In this document: positions 8,043-16,811 of the stretch, in pieces | Layout of the letters: the number at the start of each line of letters is the position of its first letter | Position numbering within the stretch: position 1 is the stretch's first letter | Notes under the pieces: model-generated | Databases searched by the model: none | Told to the model about the DNA's origin: nothing | The model's input: the letters and a program-made list of their open reading frames with translations, nothing else | Assembly (NCBI RefSeq): GCF_000730565.1 | Contig: NZ_BBIQ01000018.1 | Span: forward strand, 1-64,000 | Length of the DNA: 64,000 nt | Origin: Pseudomonas fulva NBRC 16637 = DSM 17717 | GTDB lineage: Bacteria; Pseudomonadota; Gammaproteobacteria; Pseudomonadales; Pseudomonadaceae | Direction: 5' to 3' | Made by a program: the position numbers and the translations under genes

Positions 8043-8683
8043 AAGCTTTCACTCAGCACATAGGCCTGGTTGCGCCGTTGGACCGTGCCAACGTCGATAC
8101 CGACCAGATCATCCCCAAGCAGTTCTTGAAGTCGATCAAGCGCACAGGCTTTGGCCCCAACCTGTTCGACGAGTGGCGTTACCTGGACGTAGGCCAGCCC
8201 TATCAGGACAACAGCAAGCGCCCGGTAAACGAAGAATTCGTGCTCAATCATCCGCGCTATCAAGGCGCCAGCGTGTTGTTGGCGCGCGAGAACTTCGGTT
8301 GCGGGTCCAGCCGTGAGCATGCCCCCTGGGCCCTGGACGAGTACGGCTTTCGGAGCATCATCGCGCCAAGCTTTGCCGATATCTTCTTCAACAACAGCTT
8401 CAAGAACGGCTTGCTGCCGATCATCCTCAGCGATGAAGAAGTCGATGAGCTGTTCAAGCAGGTAGAAGCCGCGCCAGGTTACCAGCTGACCATCGACCTG
8501 CAGGCCCAGGCGGTGACACGTCCGGACGGCAAGGTGCTGCACTTCGAGATCGACGCATTCCGCAAGCATTGCCTGCTCAATGGCCTGGACGACATTGGCC
8601 TGACCCTGCAGGACAGCGATGCGATCAAGGCGTTCGAGGGCAAGCACCGTGCTGCGCAACCCTGGCTGTTCCGTGACGCCTGA
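8039..8683 (+). CDS. leuD: 3-isopropylmalate dehydratase small subunit
   Basis: This is the swivelling small subunit (214 aa) of isopropylmalate isomerase. DRANVDTDQIIPKQFLK near the N-terminus and NFGCGSSREHAPWAL (about 83-97) are the family signatures that form the substrate pocket with LeuC. The length matches the proteobacterial enzyme. It starts in the ATGA overlap with leuC, as expected for a 1:1 complex. A hairpin follows the stop codon. Confidence 0.98.
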   Translation: MKAFTQHIGLVAPLDRANVDTDQIIPKQFLKSIKRTGFGPNLFDEWRYLDVGQPYQDNSKRPVNEEFVLNHPRYQGASVLLARENFGCGSSREHAPWALDEYGFRSIIAPSFADIFFNNSFKNGLLPIILSDEEVDELFKQVEAAPGYQLTIDLQAQAVTRPDGKVLHFEIDAFRKHCLLNGLDDIGLTLQDSDAIKAFEGKHRAAQPWLFRDA

Positions 8684-8699
8684 CTGAAGCGAACGCGCT

Positions 8700-8727
8700 C
8701 ACCGGCCTGCTTGCCAGCAGGTCGGTG
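8700..8727 (+). terminator. Hairpin downstream of leuD
   Basis: A 12-bp stem (CACCGGCCTGCT 8700-8711 with 8716-8727, one G-T pair) and a TGCC loop lie 17 bases after leuD. No T-tract follows, so it may be an RNA-stabilising or attenuating structure rather than a full terminator. Confidence 0.45.
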
Positions 8728-8822
8728 CAAGCCGGATCGCCCACGCTCTCTGGCGACAGCCTGTACCACTGCCGCCATGGTCGATCCCGTATCGGCAACT
8801 CCTCCATCACCAGGACATCCCA

Positions 8823-9587
8823 ATGACTCGTACACAGCATACCGATGTGGTTCAGCGCCAATTTGGCGATCAGGCGGGTGCCTACCTCAGCAGCGCCGTG
8901 CATGCTCAAGGCAGCGAGTTCGCGCTGTTGCAGGCCGAGTTGCAGGGGCAGGGCGATGCACGCGTGCTGGACCTGGGCTGCGGGGCAGGTCACGTCAGCT
9001 TCCAGGTTGCGCCGCTGGTGGCGCAGGTGGTCGCGTACGACCTTTCCCAGTCCATGCTGGACGTCGTCGCCAACGCTGCCGCCGATCGCGCGCTGACCAA
9101 TATCATGACCGAGCGTGGCGCGGCAGAATCGCTGCCATTTGCCGATGCGTCGTTCGACTATGTGTTCAGCCGCTACTCAGCCCATCACTGGAGCGACCTG
9201 GGCCTGGCGCTGCGCGAGGTGCGCCGCGTGCTCAAGCCGGGCGGCGTGGCGGCATTCATCGACGTCATGTCGCCTGGTAGCCCGCTGCTGGACACGTACC
9301 TGCAAGCGGTAGAAGTGCTGCGCGACACCAGTCATGTTCGCAATTACTCTGCTGCCCAGTGGCAGCGCCAGGTCAGCGAGGCTGGCCTGCGTGTTCGCAG
9401 TCATGCCCGGCAGTCACTGCGCCTGGAATTCGGCAGTTGGGTCGAGCGCATGCGCACCCCTGAGCCGATGCGCCTGGCCATCCGCGAACTGCAGCAAGCC
9501 ATGGGCGAAGAAGTACGGCAGTATTACCAGATCGAGGCCGATGGCTCGTTCAGCACGGATGTGCTGGTGCTGTGGGCAGAACGTTAA
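8823..9587 (+). CDS. Class I SAM-dependent methyltransferase
   Basis: This 254-aa Rossmann-fold methyltransferase has motif I VLDLGCGAGHVS (about 48-59), an acidic motif II (VVAYDLSQSML) and a post-motif LPFADASFDYVFSRYSAHHW typical of the UbiE/YcgJ-like Methyltransf_11 group. It sits between leuD and leuB on the same strand, about 140 bp after leuD and 54 bp before leuB, the usual Pseudomonas location. Its substrate is unknown and nothing in the sequence ties it chemically to leucine synthesis. It is soluble, with no signal peptide. Confidence 0.88.
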   Translation: MTRTQHTDVVQRQFGDQAGAYLSSAVHAQGSEFALLQAELQGQGDARVLDLGCGAGHVSFQVAPLVAQVVAYDLSQSMLDVVANAAADRALTNIMTERGAAESLPFADASFDYVFSRYSAHHWSDLGLALREVRRVLKPGGVAAFIDVMSPGSPLLDTYLQAVEVLRDTSHVRNYSAAQWQRQVSEAGLRVRSHARQSLRLEFGSWVERMRTPEPMRLAIRELQQAMGEEVRQYYQIEADGSFSTDVLVLWAER

Positions 9588-9641
9588 GCCTTTTTCGGCG
9601 CGGCCCGATTCGCCGCGCTGCGTGAATGCATAGAGGAAAGC

Positions 9642-10724
9642 ATGAGCAAGCAGATTTTGATTCTTCCGGGTGATGGCATCGGTCCTGAAATCATGGCCGA
9701 AGCCGTCAAGGTGCTGGAGTTGGCCAATGACAAGTACCAGCTCGACCTCAGCCTGACCCATGACGTGATCGGTGGCGCAGCCATCGACAAGCACGGGGTG
9801 CCGCTGGCCGATGAAACCCTGGAGCGTGCACGCCAGGCCGATGCCGTGCTGCTCGGCGCCGTAGGCGGTCCCAAGTGGGACAAGATCGAGCGTGACATTC
9901 GTCCTGAGCGCGGCCTGCTGAAGATCCGCTCGCAACTGGGGCTGTTTGCCAACCTGCGCCCGGCCATTCTCTATCCGCAGCTGGCCGATGCGTCCTCGCT
10001 CAAGCCGGAAATCGTCTCTGGCCTGGACATCCTCATCGTTCGCGAGCTGACCGGCGGCATCTACTTCGGTGCCCCACGTGGTCAGCGCGAGCTTGAAGGT
10101 GGCGAGCGCCAGGCCTATGACACCTTGCCCTACAGCGAAAGCGAAGTGCGGCGTATCGCCCGCGTCGGTTTCGACATGGCCCGGGTGCGTGGCAAGAAAC
10201 TGTGCTCGGTGGACAAGGCCAACGTTCTGGCTTCCAGTCAGCTGTGGCGGGAAGTGGTCGAGAGCGTGGCACAGGATTACCCGGATGTGGAACTGAGCCA
10301 CATGTACGTCGACAACGCGGCGATGCAGCTGGTGCGCGCACCGAAGCAGTTCGACGTCATGGTGACCGACAACATGTTCGGCGACATCCTGTCGGATGAA
10401 GCTTCCATGCTGACCGGTTCCATCGGCATGCTGCCATCGGCGTCGCTGGATGCCAACAACAAGGGCATGTACGAGCCCTGCCACGGCTCGGCGCCGGATA
10501 TCGCCGGAGCAGGCATCGCCAACCCGTTGGCCACCATCCTGTCCGTGTCGATGATGCTGCGCTACAGCTTCGACCAGTCGGCTGCTGCCGAGGCCATCGA
10601 GCAGGCTGTCAGCCTGGTGCTCGACCAGGGCTTGCGCACTGGCGACATTTTCTCCGAGGGCTGCCGCAAGGTCGGCACGCAGGAAATGGGCGACGCAGTA
10701 GTCGCAGCGCTGCGGAATCTGTAA
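9642..10724 (+). CDS. leuB: 3-isopropylmalate dehydrogenase
   Basis: LeuB (360 aa) oxidatively decarboxylates 3-isopropylmalate with NAD+, the last dedicated leucine step before transamination. Signatures are ILPGDGIGPEIM at the N-terminus, the substrate arginines in RPERGLLKIRSQLGLFANLRP, the metal-binding DNMFGDILSDEAS (about 243-255) and the NAD loop EPCHGSAPDIAGAGIANP. AGAGGAAAGC precedes the ATG at normal distance. It probably belongs to the leu transcription unit despite the intervening methyltransferase gene. Confidence 0.98.
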   Translation: MSKQILILPGDGIGPEIMAEAVKVLELANDKYQLDLSLTHDVIGGAAIDKHGVPLADETLERARQADAVLLGAVGGPKWDKIERDIRPERGLLKIRSQLGLFANLRPAILYPQLADASSLKPEIVSGLDILIVRELTGGIYFGAPRGQRELEGGERQAYDTLPYSESEVRRIARVGFDMARVRGKKLCSVDKANVLASSQLWREVVESVAQDYPDVELSHMYVDNAAMQLVRAPKQFDVMVTDNMFGDILSDEASMLTGSIGMLPSASLDANNKGMYEPCHGSAPDIAGAGIANPLATILSVSMMLRYSFDQSAAAEAIEQAVSLVLDQGLRTGDIFSEGCRKVGTQEMGDAVVAALRNL

Positions 10725-10734
10725 TCTCTCTGGC

Positions 10735-10769
10735 CCGCCATCCCCAATCCCGATGGCGGCCCACTTTTA
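10735..10769 (+). terminator. Hairpin between leuB and asd
   Basis: CCGCCATC (10735-10742) pairs with GATGGCGG (10752-10759) across a 9-base loop, followed within 5 bases by TTTT. It looks like a weak intrinsic terminator or attenuator separating leuB from asd. Confidence 0.5.
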
Positions 10770-10786
10770 GCAAAGGTGTAGTTGCG

Positions 10787-11899
10787 ATGAAACGTGTAGG
10801 TCTGATCGGTTGGCGCGGCATGGTTGGTTCCGTGCTCATGCAGCGAATGCTGGAGGAGCAGGATTTCGACCTTATCGAGCCCGTGTTCTTCACCACCTCC
10901 AATATTGGTGGCCAGGGCCCGAACGTGGGCAAGGATACCGCGCCGCTCAAGGACGCGTATTCCATCGAAGAGCTCAAGACCCTCGACGTGATCCTGACTT
11001 GCCAGGGCGGCGACTACACCAATGAAGTGTTCCCCAAGCTGCGCGAAGCAGGCTGGCAGGGCTACTGGATCGATGCGGCCTCGTCCCTGCGGATGCAGGA
11101 TGATGCGGTCATCGTGCTCGACCCGGTCAACCGCAAGGTCATCGACCACCAGCTTGATGCCGGTACCCGCAACTTCATCGGCGGCAATTGCACGGTCAGC
11201 CTGATGCTGATGGGCCTTGGCGGGTTGTTCGAGGCCGGTCTGGTGGACTGGATGAGCGCCATGACCTACCAGGCAGCGTCCGGTGCAGGGGCGCAGAACA
11301 TGCGCGAGCTGATCAAGCAGATGGGTGCCACCCATGCGGCGGTCGCCGAGGACCTGGCCAACCCGGCCAGCGCCATCCTCGACATCGACCGTAAAGTGGC
11401 CGAAGCCATGCGCAGCGATGCCTACCCGGCTGAAAACTTCGGCGTCCCATTGGCCGGCAGCTTGATCCCCTGGATCGACAAGGAGTTGCCCAACGGCCAG
11501 AGCCGCGAAGAATGGAAGGCGCAGGCCGAAACCAACAAGATTCTGGGTCGCTTCAAGAACCCGATTCCGGTGGATGGCATCTGCGTGCGCATCGGTGCAA
11601 TGCGTTGCCACAGCCAGGCGCTGACCATCAAGCTGAACAAGGACGTGCCGATCGCCGACATCGAAGGCATGATCAGCCAGCATAATCCTTGGGTGAAGCT
11701 GGTACCCAACCAGCGCGAAATCAGCATGCAGGAACTGACCCCCACCAAGGTGACCGGCACGTTGAACATTCCGGTTGGTCGTCTGCGCAAGCTGAACATG
11801 GGTTCCCAGTACCTGGGGGCGTTCACGGTAGGTGACCAACTGCTGTGGGGCGCTGCCGAACCGCTGCGTCGTATGCTGCGGATCCTGCTGGAACGTTGA
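10787..11899 (+). CDS. asd: Aspartate-semialdehyde dehydrogenase
   Basis: Asd (370 aa) makes aspartate semialdehyde from aspartyl phosphate with NADPH, the branch point to Lys/diaminopimelate, Met and Thr. The catalytic residues are all present: Cys135 in GGNCTVS, the Gln of TYQAASGAG, Arg268 and His275 in RIGAMRCHS. The N-terminal GWRGMVGSVL is the NADP-binding loop of the Gram-negative (E. coli-like) class. It is followed by a strong terminator and then by a diverged paralogue with altered catalytic residues. Confidence 0.98.
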   Translation: MKRVGLIGWRGMVGSVLMQRMLEEQDFDLIEPVFFTTSNIGGQGPNVGKDTAPLKDAYSIEELKTLDVILTCQGGDYTNEVFPKLREAGWQGYWIDAASSLRMQDDAVIVLDPVNRKVIDHQLDAGTRNFIGGNCTVSLMLMGLGGLFEAGLVDWMSAMTYQAASGAGAQNMRELIKQMGATHAAVAEDLANPASAILDIDRKVAEAMRSDAYPAENFGVPLAGSLIPWIDKELPNGQSREEWKAQAETNKILGRFKNPIPVDGICVRIGAMRCHSQALTIKLNKDVPIADIEGMISQHNPWVKLVPNQREISMQELTPTKVTGTLNIPVGRLRKLNMGSQYLGAFTVGDQLLWGAAEPLRRMLRILLER

Positions 11900-11919
11900 T
11901 ACGGCCCCATCTGTACCCG

Positions 11920-11954
11920 AACCCGCGCTGCTCCCAGCGCGGGTTTTTTATTTT
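11920..11954 (+). terminator. Intrinsic terminator of asd
   Basis: ACCCGCGCTG (11921-11930) pairs perfectly with CAGCGCGGGT (11935-11944) around a CTCC loop, and is followed by TTTTTATTTT. It closes the leu-asd group before the usg promoter. Confidence 0.92.
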
Positions 11955-12092
11955 GAGGCGTGCGGTGAAGGTGGCAGGGGATACGAGGCTGCGCACAGGC
12001 AGGTGGCGACTACCTGCGACGGGTCGGCGTTGGCCTCGCTTGTGTAATGCGGGTAAAGTGCCGCTCCCGTTTCGCCAGAGGCAGCCTGCAAT

Positions 12093-13097
12093 ATGAAACC
12101 TTCATTCGATATCGCCGTCGTCGGTGCCACCGGCAGCGTCGGTGAGGCGTTGGTCCAGATTCTCGAAGAGCTGGATTTCCCGGTCGCCACCCTGCATCTG
12201 CTCGCCAGCATCGAATCGGCGGGCAGCAGCGTGATGTTCGCCGGGAAGAAGCTCAAGGTACGTGAAGTCGAGGGGTTCGATTTCGCGCAGGTCAAGCTGG
12301 CGTTCTTTGCAGCCGGTGCCGCGGTCAGCCGCAGCTTCGCCGCCCGAGCTGTGCAAGCGGGCTGCACCGTCATCGACCTGTCCGGTGCCCTGGACAACGC
12401 CTTGGTTGTCGTTCCAGAGGCCAACGCCGAGCAGGTGGCGGGGCTCAAGCGGCCCGCGCTGATCACAAGCCCCTGTTCAGGAGCCGTGGCCGCCGCCGCC
12501 GCGCTGGCCCCGATCAAGCATTTGCTGGACATCGAGCATGTTCAGGTGGTGGCGTCTTTGGCGGTATCGGCTCAAGGCCGTGAGGCAGTCAACGAGCTTG
12601 CGCGGCAAACGGCCGAGTTGCTCAATGCCCGTCCGTTGGAACCGCGTTTCTTCGATCGCCAGGTCGCCTTCAACGTGCTGGCCCAGGTCGGCAAGGTCGA
12701 CGAGCAGGGTCATACCGCCGTGGAGCGGCGGATGGTGCAGGAGCTGCGCGAGCTGCTGGGCCAGCCTGAACTGAGTATTTCAGCAAGCTGCATTCAAGTC
12801 CCGGTGTTTTTCGGCGATAGCTTCAATGTGGCGGTGCAGTGCCGCCACGCCGTGGATTTATCGGCCGTCAACCAGGCCTTGGACGTGGCGGCAGGCATCG
12901 ACCGGGTAGATCCGGACGACTATCCAACACCGGTTGGCGACGCAGTGGGGCAGGACGTGGTCTATGTTGGACGTGTACGCCATGGCGTTGATCAAACCCG
13001 GCAGCTCAACCTCTGGTTGACCACCGACAATGTGCGCAAGGGCGCGGCGCTCAACGCTGTGCAGGTGGCACAATTGTTGATTAAACACGGTCTGTAA
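12093..13097 (+). CDS. usg: USG-1-like paralogue of aspartate-semialdehyde dehydrogenase, probably not an active ASADH
   Basis: This 334-aa protein has the two-domain Semialdhyde_dh fold (GATGSVGEAL at 11-20) but departs from the active enzyme. Cys128 is kept (SPCSG), whereas the usual Gln of the YQAxSG element is Leu156, the substrate Arg is Gln235 (CIQVPVF) and the catalytic His is Asp242 (GDS where GHS is normal). That suggests loss of the phosphate-dependent dehydrogenase reaction. The gene has its own -10-like TAAAGT (12054-12059), lies between asd and fimV, and matches the position of E. coli usg-1-type genes. Its function is unknown. Confidence 0.85.
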   Translation: MKPSFDIAVVGATGSVGEALVQILEELDFPVATLHLLASIESAGSSVMFAGKKLKVREVEGFDFAQVKLAFFAAGAAVSRSFAARAVQAGCTVIDLSGALDNALVVVPEANAEQVAGLKRPALITSPCSGAVAAAAALAPIKHLLDIEHVQVVASLAVSAQGREAVNELARQTAELLNARPLEPRFFDRQVAFNVLAQVGKVDEQGHTAVERRMVQELRELLGQPELSISASCIQVPVFFGDSFNVAVQCRHAVDLSAVNQALDVAAGIDRVDPDDYPTPVGDAVGQDVVYVGRVRHGVDQTRQLNLWLTTDNVRKGAALNAVQVAQLLIKHGL

Positions 13098-13168
13098 AAG
13101 ATACTGGCAGGCACTTTTGTCCTGCTCTGCCTGCACGTTTCGGGACGATCCATACAAGGGAAGAGTTC

Positions 13169-15787
13169 ATGCTTCGAATCCGCAAACTGGTTCTGGCCAT
13201 GGCAGCAGCCTCGGCGCTGTCCTCGGGCATGGCCAACGCTCTGGGCTTGGGAGAGCTGACCCTGAAGTCGGCGCAGAACCAGCCACTGGAGGCCGAAATC
13301 GAACTGCTCGATGTGCGTGACCTGACCGCGGCGCAGCTGGCACCAAGCCTGGCCCCGCCTGAAGAGTTCGCCAAGGCAGGCGTGAACTTCTCCAGCGCCT
13401 TGCAGGACTTGCGCTTTACGCCTGTGATCAACCCCAATGGCCGAAGCGTGCTTCGCGTGACCTCCAGCCAGCCCATGCCGGGGCCGGTGGTCAAGTTCCT
13501 GGTACAGGTGATGTGGCCTCAGGGCCGCCTGTTGCGTGACTACAGCGTCCTGTTGGATCAGGCCAAGGCCCAGGGCCCGCAGGCCGCAACGGGCACTGTC
13601 GCCGCTGCGACCACCGGCCCTGGCAGCTATACGACCCAGCGCCGCGATACCCTGTGGCAGATCGCGGCGCGCAACGCCCAGGGCGGGTCGATCCAGCAAA
13701 CCATGATCGCGATCCAGGCGCTGAACCCGGATGCGTTCATCGGCAACAACATCAACCAGCTCAAGGTAGGCCAGGTATTGCGCCTGCCCGATCAGCAACA
13801 GATCCAGAGCATCGCCCAAGGTGAAGCCAATCGCGAGGTCGCCGAGCAGTACGCGGCCTGGCGCGAGGGTAGACGCCTGGGGCCACGTGCCCGCCAGCTC
13901 GACGCCACCCGCCGTGGTGCAGCAGACGCCGCACCCGCTGCCATCGCCCAAGGCGACAACCTGCGCCTGGTCAGCCCTGGCAACCAGCCGGGTACCGGTC
14001 AGGCCAAGGCGCTGAATGACAAGCTGGCAGTGGCGCAGGAAAGCCTGGACACCAGCCGCCGTGACAACGAAGAACTCAAAAGCCGCATGTCCGACCTGCA
14101 GAGCCAGCTGGACAAGCTGCAGCGCCTGATCGAGCTCAAGAACGATCAGTTGGCCCGGCTGGAAGCTCAAGGTGCGGCTACCCCTGCGCCAGCAGCGGCG
14201 GTCCCTGGCGAACCCGGTCAGCAGGCCCTGGCGCCTGCGCAGGCGGCTGTGCCTGTGACCGACCCGGTCCCGACGGCGAGCCAGCCGGCCGTTCCCGATC
14301 AACCCGTGATCGCGCCAGCGCCCTCGGCTGCGCCAGACGCCCAACCCGCGGCCGCAGACACCCAGGCGGACAGCAGCCTCGACGACGTACTGGCAAGCCG
14401 CTGGTTGCTATGGCTGATCGCCGGTTCTACCGTCCTGGTCCTGGCGCTGCTGCTCTGGCTGCTGGCGCGTAAGCGCAGGGCCCAACAGGAAGCCGAGAAG
14501 CATTTGCGCATGGCGCGCGCTCTGGAAGAGGAGCAGATCGAGGGTTTCGATCCAGAGGATGACAGCCTGGATGGCGTCGAAGTCGTGTCCCCGACCGTTA
14601 CGCTCTCGCCAGCGGCGGTCGCCGCCTCGGCGGCAGCGGCAGCGGCCTCTGAAAAACCCGTTGCACAACCTGTGCGTGAGCCCGCGGCAGACCCTTATGG
14701 GCCCTTGTTGGCGCAGGCCGAGGTGTGCATTGCCGAGGGTCGCCTGAACCGTGCCACGGAGCTGCTGGAGCCTGCAGTTGCCAGCGCGCCCAGGCGCGAT
14801 GACCTGCGCTTGAAATTGATGGAGGTCTACGCTCGCCAAGGTGATCAAAGCGCCTTCGCCGAGCAGGAGCGCCAGTTGCCGGCGACGGCGGGGAACACCG
14901 CAGAAGTGGCCGGCCTTCGCGAACGTTACCCGGCGATGCTGGCCTTGGCGGCGGCCGGTGTGGGCGCTGCTGCCTTGGCTGCCAAGCTGGACGAGCAGTA
15001 TGTGCAAGGGCTGCTCGATGATCAGCCGGTTTCATCACCTGCAGTGGCAGCGGAGCCGCAGGCTCAGGCCGCTGCCGATTCGGACGCCTTCGGGGATATT
15101 CCGACGCTCGATACTGCGCAGCTGGATGATCCGGCGCTGGATGACGATTTCGACTTGAGCCTGGACGAGCCTTCTCCCGAGCCCGCGACATCGGCTGCCA
15201 GCCCGACCACTGATGCGCTCGCTTCAGAGGCCCAAATGCAAGACCCGGCCGATGCAGACTTCGAAACCTTGCTGGCGCAAGCCAGCGCTGAAGCCACGCC
15301 AGCCCAGGATCTGTCCGATTTCGACCTGGACATCGGTGAACCCGAGGGGACGGGTGGTCGGGATGACGCAGCGCCCAGTGCAATCGATCCGGTACCGGCC
15401 TTTGATCCGGCCACCGATTTCGACCTGCCGGCCGATTTTGATCTCTCCCTGCAGGACGATTCGCCAGGCGCGCAACAGTTCGCCTCCGAACTCGATGACG
15501 TCAACGCCGAGCTGGACAAACTCTCGCAAAGTCTGGAGTCGCCCTCCCTGGAGCCGCACTTCACTGAAGAGGATGCCGCCGCGCAACCTGAACTCGAACC
15601 GATCGACGACCTGGATTTCGACTTCTTTTCGGGCGCCGACGAGGTGGCCACCAAGCTCGATCTGGCCCGCGCCTACATCGACATGGGCGATCACCAAGGC
15701 GCCCGCGACATCCTCGACGAAGTGGTCAAGGATGGCGATGAACGTCAGCGCGAAGAAGCAGAGGATATGCTTTCGCGTCTGGTCTAG
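13169..15787 (+). CDS. fimV: FimV pilus/polarity hub protein
   Basis: FimV (872 aa) is an inner-membrane, peptidoglycan-binding polar organiser needed for type IV pilus function and twitching. It has a signal peptide (1-25), the conserved N-terminal FimV domain (about 25-150, LGLGELTLKSAQNQPLEAEIELLDV), a LysM domain (about 153-208), a coiled coil (about 280-334), a Pro/Ala linker, one membrane segment (412-434) followed by basic residues, a long acidic cytoplasmic part and a C-terminal TPR-like FimV motif (KLDLARAYIDMGDHQGARDIL). AAGGGAAGAG precedes the ATG. It lies upstream of truA, as in P. aeruginosa. Confidence 0.95.
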   Translation: MLRIRKLVLAMAAASALSSGMANALGLGELTLKSAQNQPLEAEIELLDVRDLTAAQLAPSLAPPEEFAKAGVNFSSALQDLRFTPVINPNGRSVLRVTSSQPMPGPVVKFLVQVMWPQGRLLRDYSVLLDQAKAQGPQAATGTVAAATTGPGSYTTQRRDTLWQIAARNAQGGSIQQTMIAIQALNPDAFIGNNINQLKVGQVLRLPDQQQIQSIAQGEANREVAEQYAAWREGRRLGPRARQLDATRRGAADAAPAAIAQGDNLRLVSPGNQPGTGQAKALNDKLAVAQESLDTSRRDNEELKSRMSDLQSQLDKLQRLIELKNDQLARLEAQGAATPAPAAAVPGEPGQQALAPAQAAVPVTDPVPTASQPAVPDQPVIAPAPSAAPDAQPAAADTQADSSLDDVLASRWLLWLIAGSTVLVLALLLWLLARKRRAQQEAEKHLRMARALEEEQIEGFDPEDDSLDGVEVVSPTVTLSPAAVAASAAAAAASEKPVAQPVREPAADPYGPLLAQAEVCIAEGRLNRATELLEPAVASAPRRDDLRLKLMEVYARQGDQSAFAEQERQLPATAGNTAEVAGLRERYPAMLALAAAGVGAAALAAKLDEQYVQGLLDDQPVSSPAVAAEPQAQAAADSDAFGDIPTLDTAQLDDPALDDDFDLSLDEPSPEPATSAASPTTDALASEAQMQDPADADFETLLAQASAEATPAQDLSDFDLDIGEPEGTGGRDDAAPSAIDPVPAFDPATDFDLPADFDLSLQDDSPGAQQFASELDDVNAELDKLSQSLESPSLEPHFTEEDAAAQPELEPIDDLDFDFFSGADEVATKLDLARAYIDMGDHQGARDILDEVVKDGDERQREEAEDMLSRLV

Positions 15788-15827
15788 GCCTTCGCGTGGA
15801 GCCCTTTGGTCGTAACCCGTGAACCCG

Positions 15828-15863
15828 ATGGCAGCCCTGTACGGCTGCCATTGTCGTTATAAT
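15828..15863 (+). promoter_or_regulatory. Hairpin after fimV and TATAAT box before truA
   Basis: ATGGCAGCC (15828-15836) pairs with GGCTGCCAT (15843-15851) around a 6-base loop. A perfect -10 hexamer TATAAT follows at 15858-15863, 36 bases before the truA start. The hairpin could end fimV transcripts; no clear -35 is seen. Confidence 0.5.
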
Positions 15864-15898
15864 CCCCGGCATTTCGTACACCAACAGGTTGCAGATTC

Positions 15899-16753
15899 TT
15901 GGACATCATCGACACCGCCTCGGCCGAATCCGCTGCCGAAGGCTGCACGCGTATCGCCTTGGGTGTGGAATACAAGGGCGCCCGCTACCGCGGCTGGCAA
16001 CGCCAGGCCAGCGGCGTGCCCAGTGTTCAGCAAGCCTTGGAACAGGCACTTTCCAAAGTGGCCAACGAGCCCATTTCAGTCGTCTGCGCCGGCCGTACCG
16101 ATGCAGGCGTACATGGCTGTGGGCAGGTCGTGCATTTCGACACCCATGCGGTGCGTGACGAACGCGCCTGGACCATGGGCACTAATTTCAACCTGCCCCA
16201 TGACATCAGCGTCGTATGGTCCAAGCCCATGCCAGCCGATTTCCATGCGCGCTTCAAGGCCTGTGCCAGGCGCTATCGCTACGTGATCTACAACGATCCG
16301 ATTCGGCCTGCTCACCTGGCCGAGGAGGTGACCTGGAATCATCGTCCGCTGGACATCGAGCGCATGGCGCAGGCCGCTTCGAGCCTGCTTGGCACCCATG
16401 ATTTCAGCGCGTTCCGCGCTAGCCAATGCCAGGCCAAGTCGCCGATCAAGCACATCTATCACCTGCGGGTTACCCGTCACGGGCAGATGATCGTGCTGGA
16501 TATCCGGGCTACCGCGTTCCTGCATCACATGGTACGCAACATCGCCGGCGTGCTGATGGCTATCGGCGCGGGCGAACGGCCGGTGGAGTGGGCGCGTCAG
16601 GTGCTCGAGGGGCGGGACCGCCGCGAAGGTGGCGTCACGGCCCACCCCTATGGGCTTTATCTGGTCCAGGTGGAGTACCCGGAGGCCTTTGCGCTGCCCG
16701 AGCGTTACATTGGCCCGCACTTTCTGACGGGCTACGACGCATTGGCTGACTGA
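15899..16753 (+). CDS. truA: tRNA pseudouridine(38-40) synthase
   Basis: TruA (284 aa from the TTG) isomerises uridines 38-40 in the tRNA anticodon stem. The catalytic aspartate is Asp68 in AGRTDAGVHG; the RYRGWQRQ strand (about 29-36), FRASQCQAK and FLHHMVRNIAGVL complete the family signature. No ATG lies between the upstream stop and the conserved strands, so TTG 15899 (MDIIDTASAES) is the likely start, with only a weak ribosome site (GGTTGCAG). It is followed by trpF and accD, the conserved Pseudomonas order. Confidence 0.93.
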   Translation: MDIIDTASAESAAEGCTRIALGVEYKGARYRGWQRQASGVPSVQQALEQALSKVANEPISVVCAGRTDAGVHGCGQVVHFDTHAVRDERAWTMGTNFNLPHDISVVWSKPMPADFHARFKACARRYRYVIYNDPIRPAHLAEEVTWNHRPLDIERMAQAASSLLGTHDFSAFRASQCQAKSPIKHIYHLRVTRHGQMIVLDIRATAFLHHMVRNIAGVLMAIGAGERPVEWARQVLEGRDRREGGVTAHPYGLYLVQVEYPEAFALPERYIGPHFLTGYDALAD

Positions 16754-16769
16754 CGCACGAAGCGCCATT

Positions 16770-16784
16770 TGCTAAGATTCCGCC
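16770..16784 (+). promoter_or_regulatory. Extended -10 promoter of trpF
   Basis: TGCTAAGAT (TGn plus -10 TAAGAT at 16773-16778) is followed by TCCGCC, 33 bases before the trpF ATG. It matches the modules before dusC and cvpA. Confidence 0.45.
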
Positions 16785-16811
16785 TTTGACCGCGCAAACA
16801 GGTTGCTGTCC

